This document shows, piece after piece, positions 1 through 5,983 of a DNA stretch of 6,119 nucleotides. Source of the stretch: Paracoccaceae bacterium (GTDB lineage Bacteria > Pseudomonadota > Alphaproteobacteria > Rhodobacterales > Rhodobacteraceae). How positions within the stretch are numbered: position 1 is the first letter of the stretch; each line of letters opens with the position of its first letter. The stretch lies in contig JALSRF010000505.1 in NCBI GenBank assembly GCA_026984895.1, forward strand, positions 1 through 6,119, given 5' to 3'. A program made the position numbers and the translations under genes. The notes below the pieces were generated by a model. That model made no database searches. It was not told where the DNA came from and was given only the letters and a program-made list of their open reading frames with translations.

Positions 1-138
1 CCCAGCTGACGCGCAAACTCCGCTCCCTTTCCATCGTGACGAAATCTGGCCGGACCCTACAGCAGGCGCCACCGATCAAGGAGAAAAAACTGCACTGCCC
101 CCCAGAGCGTGGGCCCGGGATACACAGTAGCGGTCCGT

Positions 139-167
139 GTCATATTTTGGTCCGGTTTTTCTGACAA
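139..167 (-). promoter_or_regulatory. Possible leftward sigma-70-like promoter
   Basis: Read on the minus strand, a TTGTCA box (167-162) is followed after exactly 17 bases by TATGAC (144-139). That is 5 of 6 and 4 of 6 matches to the -35 and -10 consensus. It would start transcription near position 132 and read toward the left edge, divergent from the glycosyltransferase operon. A minus-strand ATG at 34-32 lies downstream but has no visible ribosome binding site, so the target gene is unknown. Chance occurrence is quite possible. Confidence 0.2.
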
Positions 168-318
168 TACCGGCAGAGCACCCGCCGTCGGGCCGGCAGG
201 CCGCTGCCGGGGCCGGGGCGTTCACCGCAACCAGATCGAATATCGCCGATGCACAGAAAAACCTCACCCCGTCCTGAAGCCGATGCGCCACAACCGGCCG
301 GAGCCGCCGGCAGTCCGA

Positions 319-347
319 TGGAAAACTTATCGGATAAGGTTTATTAT
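319..347 (+). promoter_or_regulatory. Candidate promoter for the plus-strand operon
   Basis: TGGAAA at 319-324 (4 of 6 matches to TTGACA), a 17-bp spacer, and TATTAT at 342-347 (5 of 6 matches to TATAAT) form a sigma-70-like promoter. It sits in the most AT-rich patch of an otherwise GC-rich window. Transcription would begin around 354-356, leaving a leader of about 85 nt before the ATG at 440. It faces the glycosyltransferase, epimerase and oxidoreductase genes, which have no other obvious promoter between them. Confidence 0.4.
322..342. promoter_or_regulatory. 21-bp imperfect palindrome, possible operator
   Basis: The core CTTATC-G-GATAAG (326-338) is a perfect inverted repeat. Adding AAA (322-324) and TTT (340-342) extends it to 9 complementary pairs out of 10 around the centre at 332, the only mismatch being 325/339. 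The dyad fills the spacer between the proposed -35 and -10 boxes, where a bound dimeric repressor would block RNA polymerase. It is too AT-rich and too short-looped for a convincing terminator. The regulator cannot be named. Confidence 0.35.
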
Positions 348-355
348 GTTAAACT

Positions 356-367
356 ATTGCCCGCAAT
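356..367. repeat. Short inverted repeat near the predicted transcription start
   Basis: ATTGC (356-360), CC, GCAAT (363-367) is a perfect 5-bp inverted repeat at the expected +1 region of the candidate promoter. A related TTGCCAAT lies just downstream (370-377). It could be a second operator half-site pair or the base of a small leader hairpin. Short repeats of this size arise by chance, so confidence is low. Confidence 0.2.
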
Positions 368-439
368 GGTTGCCAATCTCTTGCGGTCGTGCCAGTTTCC
401 GCATCAACATATGGTTGTTCATGCGACAAGGGCCCGGGC

Positions 440-1633
440 ATGAAAAATTTCCACGATCAGACCCTGGAAACAGTTATCGCCAACATGTCCGCAGAAAATG
501 CCGAACCGCGCGTTGCGGTTCTGTCGACCCGCGATATCTACGATCACGTTTCCGCATCGGGCGGCTACACGTTCGAAGATGCCATTGCCGCCGATCTCGA
601 CCAGGCCATTCACCTTTCTCCCCGCCAGAAACCGTTGCCCGCTTCGGCCGTGCTGAAATTCGCCACCCGCGCCCGGAACTGGTTTTCCCGGCGCAACGTG
701 ATCACCCGGAACCGCGCGCCGAACCTGACCCCGGCGCCGCTGGATCGGGATGTCGATCTGTTCTTCTTTCACCCGGCACGCACCGGCGATCTGAAAACGC
801 TTCACGCGGTGCGCAACTGGCGGAAGAAATCCCGTTTCGCGATCTGCTGGCTGCAGGAAATCTGGGCACACAACCTGCCGCATCTGAACGGCCTGCGCGA
901 CGAGCTGAACAGGTTCGACCACGTCATCTGCCCCCTTTACCAGACCCTGGAGCCGCTGCGCGAATGGCTTGATGTGCCGGTCACCTATCTGCCGGCGGCG
1001 GTGGATACCGAACTGTTCTGCCCGTTCCCCTCCCCCCCGGCACGTGCCATCGACATTACCAATATCGGCGGCGCCGATCCCTGGACCCACGAAGAGCTGA
1101 TCGCCTATGCCGAGCGCACCGGGAAATATTATTCCTACGATACCATCCGCGGCTATGCCGGGATGGCCTCGCATATTGCGCACCGGCGCAACTACGCCGG
1201 CATGCTGAAGCGCTCGAAATACTTCCTGTCCTATATCGCCAAGGTCGATCGCCCGGGCCAGCGCGGCGCACAAGAGGAATTCGGCCCCCGCTATATCGAG
1301 GGCGCCGCCGCCGGGGCGGTCCTGCTTGGCGACCGGCCGCAAAACGCTGCCTTCAGGGAATATTTCGGCTGGGAAGACGCGGTGATCGACGCCCCCTACC
1401 CGTCGCATGGCATTTCCGACATCATCGAGGCGCTCGAGGCCGACCCGGCGCGGGTTGCCGCCATCCGCCGGCGCAACATCATCGAGGCGCTTTCGCGTCA
1501 CGACCACCTGCACAGGTGGCGCAGGGTGCTCGAGATCGCCGGCCTGCCCCCGACCCCGAAACTGACCCTGCGTCAGGCCCGGCTCGACAGGCTGATCCGC
1601 CATGTCGAGGCGGCCGATGAAAGCCTGTTCTGA
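440..1633 (+). CDS. Glycosyltransferase, GT-B type (family 1 / CgeB-like)
   Basis: The 397-residue protein probably transfers a sugar from a nucleotide donor to a polysaccharide or lipid-linked acceptor on the cytoplasmic side of the membrane. It has the two-lobed look of GT-B enzymes. The N-terminal half carries a hydrophobic strand (residues 105-111, VDLFFFH) and ends in the linker-like YLPAAVDTELF (183-193), a motif common in family-1-type transferases. The C-terminal half holds the nucleotide-sugar site typical of the Glyco_trans_1_2 group: EFGPRYIEGAAAGAVLLGD (280-298), with E287 in the usual acidic position. No signal peptide or membrane segment was seen. The start at 440 is preferred over in-frame ATGs at 389 and 485 because AAGGG (428-432) precedes it by 7 bases. 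It is first in the operon, 41 bp before the epimerase gene. Donor, acceptor and linkage are unknown; the CDP-sugar made by its neighbours is the natural guess. Confidence 0.85.
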   Translation: MKNFHDQTLETVIANMSAENAEPRVAVLSTRDIYDHVSASGGYTFEDAIAADLDQAIHLSPRQKPLPASAVLKFATRARNWFSRRNVITRNRAPNLTPAPLDRDVDLFFFHPARTGDLKTLHAVRNWRKKSRFAICWLQEIWAHNLPHLNGLRDELNRFDHVICPLYQTLEPLREWLDVPVTYLPAAVDTELFCPFPSPPARAIDITNIGGADPWTHEELIAYAERTGKYYSYDTIRGYAGMASHIAHRRNYAGMLKRSKYFLSYIAKVDRPGQRGAQEEFGPRYIEGAAAGAVLLGDRPQNAAFREYFGWEDAVIDAPYPSHGISDIIEALEADPARVAAIRRRNIIEALSRHDHLHRWRRVLEIAGLPPTPKLTLRQARLDRLIRHVEAADESLF

Positions 1634-1674
1634 AACCGGCCCGGGCAGACCCGCAGGACAGGGACCATTCGCAG

Positions 1675-2211
1675 ATGAAATTCACCGAAACCCCGCTCAA
1701 GGGGGCCTACCAGATAGACATCGAGGAACTGGCCGACGCGCGCGGCTTTTTTGCCCGCAGCTTCTGCGCGCGCAGCTTTGCGGAACACGGGCTGAACCCG
1801 GCGATCGTCCAGAGCAGCATTTCCTTCAACCATCGCAAGGGCACGCTGAGCGGGATGCACCTGCAGGTGGCGCCGGCCTGCGAAACCAAGCTGGTGCGCT
1901 GCACCGCCGGCGCCATCTGGGACGTGATGGTTGACATGCGCCCCGATTCGCCCACCTACCTGCAGCATTTCGCAACCGAACTCAGCGCCTCCAATCGCCG
2001 CGCGGTCTATATCCCGCAGATGTTCGCGCATGGCTATCTGACGCTCACCGACAACACCGAAATCTTCTATTCCATGAGCGAATTCTACACCCCCGAAACC
2101 GCACGCGGATATCGCTACGACGATCCGGCCTTCGCCATCGACTGGCCCGCCCCCGTCGAAGTCATCTCGCAAAAGGACACCGCCTGGCCGCTGATCGGAG
2201 ACACCGCATGA
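1675..2211 (+). CDS. dTDP-4-dehydrorhamnose 3,5-epimerase (RmlC) family protein
   Basis: This 178-residue cupin, close to the family's usual ~180, is expected to epimerise a nucleotide-linked 4-keto-6-deoxyhexose at C-3 and/or C-5. Family landmarks are the early ARGFFARSF (22-30), GTLSGMHLQ (56-64) with the catalytic-type H62, ETKLVRC with K72, an FAHGYLTL block (117-124), the active-site Tyr region EIFYSMSEFY (129-138, Y132), the DDPAFAIDWP block (149-158), and SQKD (165-168), whose D168 should pair with H62. One departure stands out: the family normally reads R-G-[LM]-H-[YF]-Q around the catalytic His, whereas here S59 replaces the Arg and L63 the aromatic residue. An AGGACAGGG stretch (1655-1663) provides a ribosome binding site. 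With CDP-glucose dehydratase nearby, the substrate is more likely a CDP-sugar than dTDP; that is inference. Confidence 0.9.
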   Translation: MKFTETPLKGAYQIDIEELADARGFFARSFCARSFAEHGLNPAIVQSSISFNHRKGTLSGMHLQVAPACETKLVRCTAGAIWDVMVDMRPDSPTYLQHFATELSASNRRAVYIPQMFAHGYLTLTDNTEIFYSMSEFYTPETARGYRYDDPAFAIDWPAPVEVISQKDTAWPLIGDTA

Positions 2212-3497
2212 TCCTGATCGACACCGCGCTTGCCCGGCGCCAGCGCGATGGCAACCCGATCCGCGTGGGCATGATCGGGGCCGGCTACATGGCGCGCGCC
2301 ATCGCCAACCAGATCGTGAACGTGGTTCCGGGCATGGAGCTTGCCGCCATTTCCAACCGCCATGTGGAACATGCCCGCCGTCTCTGCCGGGAAATCGGGC
2401 TGAACGATCCCGCCGAGGTGGCCGACCCCCGGGCGCTGGAACGCGCCGTCAGCCGCCATGTCCCGGCCATCACCGACGATCCGGCCGTGCTGTGTCGGGC
2501 CGGCAACATCGATGCCCTGATCGAGGTGACCGGGGCCATCGCCTTCGGCGCACAGGTGGCGCTGGAGGCCATTGCCAACGCCAAACCCCTGATTTCCATG
2601 AATGCCGAGCTTGACGGCACCGTCGGCCCGCTTCTCCGGGCCAGAGCCGAAAAGGCCGGGGTGATCCTCTCCGCCGGCGACGGCGACCAGCCGGGGGTGG
2701 AAATGAACCTCTGGCGCCACGTCAGGGCCATGGGGCTGACGCCGCTGGTATGCGGCAACGTGAAGGGGCTGCAGGATCCCCACCGCAACCCCACCACCCA
2801 GGAGGCCTATGCGCGCATGGTCGGACAAAAGCCCCACATGGTGGCCAGTTTTGCCGACGGCACCAAGATGACCTTCGAACAGGCCATCGTCGCCAACGGC
2901 ACCGGCATGCGGGTGTCTCAACGCGGCATGATCGGGCGCGACCACCCCGGCCATGTGGACGAGTTGACGAAAATCTACGACATCGACGAACTGCAGGCGC
3001 TCGGCGGCATCGTCGATTACGTGGTCGGGGCCAAACCGGCGCCGGCGGTTTATGTGCTGGCCACGATATCAGACCCTGTACAACGCGAAATGCTGAAATA
3101 CTACAAGCTTGGCGAAGGGCCCCTCTACAGCTTTTACACGCCTTATCACCTGTGCCACCTGGAGGTGCCGTTTTCCGTGGCGCGGGCGGTTCTGTTCAAC
3201 GACACGGTGCTGGCGCCGCGCGGGGCCCCGGTGGTCGAGGTCGTGGCCACCGCCAAGACCGACCTCAAGGCCGGACAGGTCATCGACGGCATCGGCTGGT
3301 ACATGACCTACGGGCAGGCGGAAAACGCCGATGTCGCCCGGCGCGAGCGCCTGCTGCCCATGGGGGTGGCCGAAGGCTGCACCCTGCGCCGCGACATCCC
3401 CCGCGACCGGACCCTGACCTATGACGACGTCATCGTGCCCGCCGGCCGGCTGATCGACGCTCTGCGCCGCGAACAGGACGACTACTTCTTTTCCTGA
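2208..3497 (+). CDS. NAD(P)-dependent oxidoreductase with C-terminal SAF domain (DRL/homoserine dehydrogenase-like)
   Basis: This 429-residue protein opens with a Rossmann fold: IRVGMIGAGYMARAI (18-32) contains a G-x-G-x-x-A dinucleotide motif. A central region follows with LISMNAELDGTVGP (128-141) and SAGDGDQPG (155-163), then GEGPLYSFYTPYHL (302-315) and a SAF-type domain at about 343-418. The architecture matches the family that includes Brucella DRL, a DXR-like reductoisomerase related to homoserine dehydrogenase (recalled from the literature, not searched). Isoprenoid DXR activity cannot be assumed, because the gene is embedded in a deoxysugar operon, and no RmlD-like or SDR ketoreductase is visible. 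Reduction of a keto-sugar nucleotide is therefore a reasonable guess. Its ATG overlaps the epimerase stop (ATGA), with CGGAG seven bases upstream, implying translational coupling. Its last 16 bases overlap the convergent methyltransferase gene. Family assignment is fairly firm; the reaction is unknown. Confidence 0.85.
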   Translation: MILIDTALARRQRDGNPIRVGMIGAGYMARAIANQIVNVVPGMELAAISNRHVEHARRLCREIGLNDPAEVADPRALERAVSRHVPAITDDPAVLCRAGNIDALIEVTGAIAFGAQVALEAIANAKPLISMNAELDGTVGPLLRARAEKAGVILSAGDGDQPGVEMNLWRHVRAMGLTPLVCGNVKGLQDPHRNPTTQEAYARMVGQKPHMVASFADGTKMTFEQAIVANGTGMRVSQRGMIGRDHPGHVDELTKIYDIDELQALGGIVDYVVGAKPAPAVYVLATISDPVQREMLKYYKLGEGPLYSFYTPYHLCHLEVPFSVARAVLFNDTVLAPRGAPVVEVVATAKTDLKAGQVIDGIGWYMTYGQAENADVARRERLLPMGVAEGCTLRRDIPRDRTLTYDDVIVPAGRLIDALRREQDDYFFS

Positions 3498-4846
3498 TTT
3501 TCCTGGCCGGCACGCTCCAGGTCTTCCAGCCGGTGAAACGCCACCTCCGGCACCAGCGTCATGAACGTTCCGCCCGCCTCGAGATAGGCGCGCTGCTGCT
3601 GCATGATCTCACCGGCGAAATTCCACGCCAGGATGATCACCACATCCGGCGGATCCGCGGCCAGGGCCTCCGGTGAGCGGATCGGGATGCGCAGCCCCGG
3701 CATGTGCAGCCCCTGCTTGTGCGGGCTGAGATCGGCAACGAAATCGATCACGCTGTCGTCCAGACCGAAATAGTTCAGCGCGATCGCCCCCTTGGCCGCC
3801 GCCCCGTAGCCGGCGATGCGCTTGCCGGCCAGCTTCAGATCGGTGATCGCCCTGCGCACCTCCGCGCGCAGCGCGCGCACGCGGGCCTCGAAATCGGCGT
3901 AATAGGCATGGTCCGTCAGCCCGGCGCGCTCTTCCTCGGCCAGCATCGCCTGCGCCCGCGCGCTTGGCGCATGGGTCTTGCCAAAACTCAGCCGCAACGA
4001 ACCGCCATGCACCGCGATCTCTTCCACATCGTTCAGATACAGCCCGTGGCGGGCAAAAAGACGCCCGGCCGACGTGCAGGAGAAATGGCAGAAATGCTCG
4101 TGGTAGATGGTGTCGAACTCAAGCCGGTCGATCAGGTGGCGCACATAGGGGGTTTCCACCACCACCACCCCGTCCTCCTTGAGGATCGCCGCCATCCCGG
4201 CAACGAAATCGTTCTGGTCGGACACATGCGCCAGCACGTTGTTGGCCAGCACCACGTCGGCACGTTCCCCCTCGACCGCCAGCCGGCGCCCCAGCTCTTC
4301 GCCGAAAAAGGCACAGATCGAGCGCACCCCGATGTCATTGGCCGCCTGCACCTGCCTGGGCGCCGGATCGATCCCCAGCACAGGCACCCCGGCGGCCACG
4401 AAATTCTTCAGCAGATAGCCGTCGTTGGAGGCCAGTTCCACCACCAGCGAATCCGCCCCCAGAGAGCGCTGCTCCATCAGCGCCGCGGCATGGGCGCGCG
4501 CGTGCTCCAGAAAGGCCTCCGACACGGAGGAAAAATACGGGTAATCGGCATTGAACAGGACGTCGCGCGACACGTTGGTCAGGATCTGGCACAGCGCGGT
4601 GTCGGGGCTGAAGGCCAGTTCCAGCGGCCAGCGCGGTTCGCGTCGCCACAGATCCTGCGCTGCGATCAGGCTGTTCGAGTTCGGCATCAGCCCCAGGTCA
4701 AGCACCGGCAGCAGGCCCTGGCTGCCCGATATGCGATCGCGCGCACGCGCGCATTCCTCCCTGAAGGCCTCGGGCGTGCGGAAATCGGCCCGCACCTGCG
4801 AACGCAGAAGGTCGCCATCCTCGTTTTTTGCTGAATTCGCCTGCAT
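3482..4846 (-). CDS. Sugar C-methyltransferase, class I SAM-dependent (TylC3/TcaB9-like)
   Basis: The 454-residue protein has the three-part layout of NDP-hexose 3-C-methyltransferases. The N-terminal domain (about 35-110) retains VLDLGLMPNSNSL and YPYFSSVS. The SAM-binding Rossmann domain contains VVELASNDGYLL (135-146), LGIDPAP (157-163) and VVLANNVLAHV (198-208). The active-site segment ETPYVRHLIDRLEFDTIYHEH (231-251) ends in the YHEH motif whose last His is the proposed base. The C-terminal domain carries HGGSLRL (280-286) and GYGAAAKG (346-353). It would methylate a keto-sugar nucleotide at carbon, probably C-3. The two CxxC zinc pairs of the N-terminal domain are missing: the positions read D37/S40 and S80/T83. 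The start at 4846 is chosen because AAGAGGAA lies about ten bases upstream and homology begins soon after; a longer frame to 5137 would run through rfbG. It follows rfbG by 46 bp with no terminator between. Confidence 0.9.
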   Translation of the reverse strand: MQANSAKNEDGDLLRSQVRADFRTPEAFREECARARDRISGSQGLLPVLDLGLMPNSNSLIAAQDLWRREPRWPLELAFSPDTALCQILTNVSRDVLFNADYPYFSSVSEAFLEHARAHAAALMEQRSLGADSLVVELASNDGYLLKNFVAAGVPVLGIDPAPRQVQAANDIGVRSICAFFGEELGRRLAVEGERADVVLANNVLAHVSDQNDFVAGMAAILKEDGVVVVETPYVRHLIDRLEFDTIYHEHFCHFSCTSAGRLFARHGLYLNDVEEIAVHGGSLRLSFGKTHAPSARAQAMLAEEERAGLTDHAYYADFEARVRALRAEVRRAITDLKLAGKRIAGYGAAAKGAIALNYFGLDDSVIDFVADLSPHKQGLHMPGLRIPIRSPEALAADPPDVVIILAWNFAGEIMQQQRAYLEAGGTFMTLVPEVAFHRLEDLERAGQENQEKK

Positions 4847-4892
4847 CAGTCTCTGTTCCTCTTGAAAATCCGGCCCCGCCGGCCTGTTCCGG

Positions 4893-5954
4893 TCATGCGC
4901 AAAACGCCTCGATCTGGTCACGGGTCCGCTGCCCCATGTCCTGCCCGGCGTCAAGGGCCCGGTACCAGTCCGCGGTCCGGGCAATGGCGGCTTCGGTGTC
5001 CAGCCGGTCGTCCCAGCCCAGCACCCGGCGTGCCAATGCCGTATCCAGCACCAGTCGGCCCATTTCATGCAGTTCCGGCGGGCTGTCCGCCTGCCAGCCC
5101 TGCGCCACCCCGAGCGCCGCCTGCATGGTTTCGGCAACCTGGCTGACGCTGGCCTCGCCGGCGGCCGCGTCGGGGCCGAAATTCAGCGCCGGCGGGATGT
5201 CCTCTCCCGACACTGCCGCTTCCAGATACAGGAAATAGCCGGCCAGGCAGTCCAGCACATGTTGCCAGGGCCGGGTCGCCCGCGGGTAGCGCAGTTTCAG
5301 CACCTCGCCCGCCCGCGCGGCGCGCCAGATATCGGGCACGATCCGCTCGGCGGAAAAATCCCCGCCGCCGATCACGTTGCCCGCGCGCGCGCTCAGCACC
5401 GGCCGTGCCCCGTAAAACGACCGGCGCCAGGACGCGGTGACAATTTCGGCCGCCGCTTTCGAGGCGGAATAGGGATCGTGCCCGCCAAGCGGATCGGTTT
5501 CCGAAAACGCCTGCCCGGTTTCCGGGTTTTCATAGACCTTGTCGGTGGTCACAACCAGGATTGCCTCAAGATCAGACACTGTTCTTGCCGCTTCCAGCAG
5601 GTTTGCCGTGCCCATCACGTTGGCCGCCATGGTGGCCAGCGGATCGCGGTAGGACGGGCGCACGAGCGCCTGCGCGGCCATGTGGATGATGATGTCGGGA
5701 CGCGCCTGCGCCACCGCGCGCGCCAGGGCCGCGCCGTCACGGATATCGAGCATCACGCTGTCGCAGGCGGCTTCGACACCGGCAAGGTCGAACAGCGCCG
5801 GTGTGCTGTCGGGCGGCAGGCCGATGCCGGTGACATGCGCCCCCATGCGCGCAAGCCACAGCGTGGCCCAGCTTCCCTTGAAACCGGTATGCCCGGTCAG
5901 AAGAACCCTGCGTCCGGCCCAGAAATCCGGGTTTACCCTTCTTGACACCTGCAT
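4893..5954 (-). CDS. rfbG: CDP-glucose 4,6-dehydratase
   Basis: This 353-residue short-chain dehydrogenase/reductase-type enzyme, close to the family's usual ~357, converts CDP-D-glucose to CDP-4-keto-6-deoxy-D-glucose with bound NAD. Visible motifs are TGHTGFKGSW (20-29, the dinucleotide loop with the FKG signature of this subgroup), the HMAAQALVRPSY block (91-102), TTDKVYEN (136-143) with catalytic Thr-Asp-Lys at 137-139, PYSASK (161-166) with the Y162/K166 pair, AGNVIGGGDF (191-200) and RPWQHVLD (228-235). All expected catalytic residues are present. The annotated ATG has AAGGAA almost touching it (2 bases from AAGG); the in-frame GTG two codons later (5948) would have a more normal 8-base spacing and may be the true start. 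It follows the putative rfbF by 29 bp and precedes the C-methyltransferase by 46 bp in the same direction, the standard order for CDP-deoxyhexose synthesis. Confidence 0.95.
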   Translation of the reverse strand: MQVSRRVNPDFWAGRRVLLTGHTGFKGSWATLWLARMGAHVTGIGLPPDSTPALFDLAGVEAACDSVMLDIRDGAALARAVAQARPDIIIHMAAQALVRPSYRDPLATMAANVMGTANLLEAARTVSDLEAILVVTTDKVYENPETGQAFSETDPLGGHDPYSASKAAAEIVTASWRRSFYGARPVLSARAGNVIGGGDFSAERIVPDIWRAARAGEVLKLRYPRATRPWQHVLDCLAGYFLYLEAAVSGEDIPPALNFGPDAAAGEASVSQVAETMQAALGVAQGWQADSPPELHEMGRLVLDTALARRVLGWDDRLDTEAAIARTADWYRALDAGQDMGQRTRDQIEAFCA

Positions 5955-5983
5955 TTCCTTTCAGCGCCCGCCTCGTCAGCGGC

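Larger units (their letters stand above)
1..439. other. Gene-free upstream region of the glycosyltransferase operon
   Basis: No convincing gene was found here. The open frames crossing it lack ribosome binding sites, run into the glycosyltransferase in another frame, or cover the promoter candidate. Positions 1-300 are mostly GC-rich, with a GC hairpin at 193-210 (CCGGCAG, loop GCCG, CTGCCGG) that has no T-run after it. Positions 321-358 are clearly AT-richer and hold a sigma-70-like promoter with inverted repeats. A possible leftward promoter lies at 139-167. The first ~100 bases are open in one plus frame with moderate G/C third-position bias and could be the tail of an upstream gene, but nothing recognisable is encoded. 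Confidence 0.55.

Noticed and set aside
193..210. GC-rich hairpin CCGGCAG-GCCG-CTGCCGG as a terminator
   Set aside because: The stem is perfect but no T-run follows on either strand. CCGGCAG also recurs at 170 and 307, which is unremarkable at this base composition.
76..291. Minus-strand 71-codon frame in the upstream region
   Set aside because: It has no ribosome binding site, an Ala/Pro/Arg/Cys-rich composition, no recognisable motif, and it spans the possible leftward promoter.
249..443. Plus-strand 64-codon frame before the glycosyltransferase
   Set aside because: It has no ribosome binding site and reads straight through the AT-rich promoter candidate, so it would not be intact on that transcript.
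109..972. Long plus-strand open frame of 287 codons
   Set aside because: It starts from a GTG without a ribosome binding site, runs across the promoter region and then overlaps the glycosyltransferase in another frame. Its composition is Arg/Pro-rich, as expected for an out-of-frame reading of GC-rich DNA.
419..1603. Minus-strand open frame of 394 codons opposite the glycosyltransferase
   Set aside because: It is an antisense shadow. The plus-strand frame has glycosyltransferase motifs, while this one shows no recognisable domain and a Gly/Arg/Val-rich composition.
3704..4834. Plus-strand open frame of 376 codons opposite the C-methyltransferase
   Set aside because: It is His/Gln/Arg-rich with no domain, and lies fully antisense to a clearly recognisable methyltransferase.
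4847..4892. Gap between rfbG and the methyltransferase as a terminator or promoter
   Set aside because: The 46-bp gap holds a GC-rich run with only weak symmetry and the methyltransferase ribosome binding site; co-transcription is the simpler reading.
4847..5137. N-terminal extension of the methyltransferase frame upstream to 5137
   Set aside because: The extra 97 codons overlap the 3' end of rfbG, are Arg/Trp/Pro-rich and match no domain; the ATG at 4846 has its own ribosome binding site.
5067..5945. Plus-strand open frame of 292 codons opposite rfbG
   Set aside because: The minus strand encodes CDP-glucose 4,6-dehydratase with all catalytic motifs; this frame is an antisense shadow.
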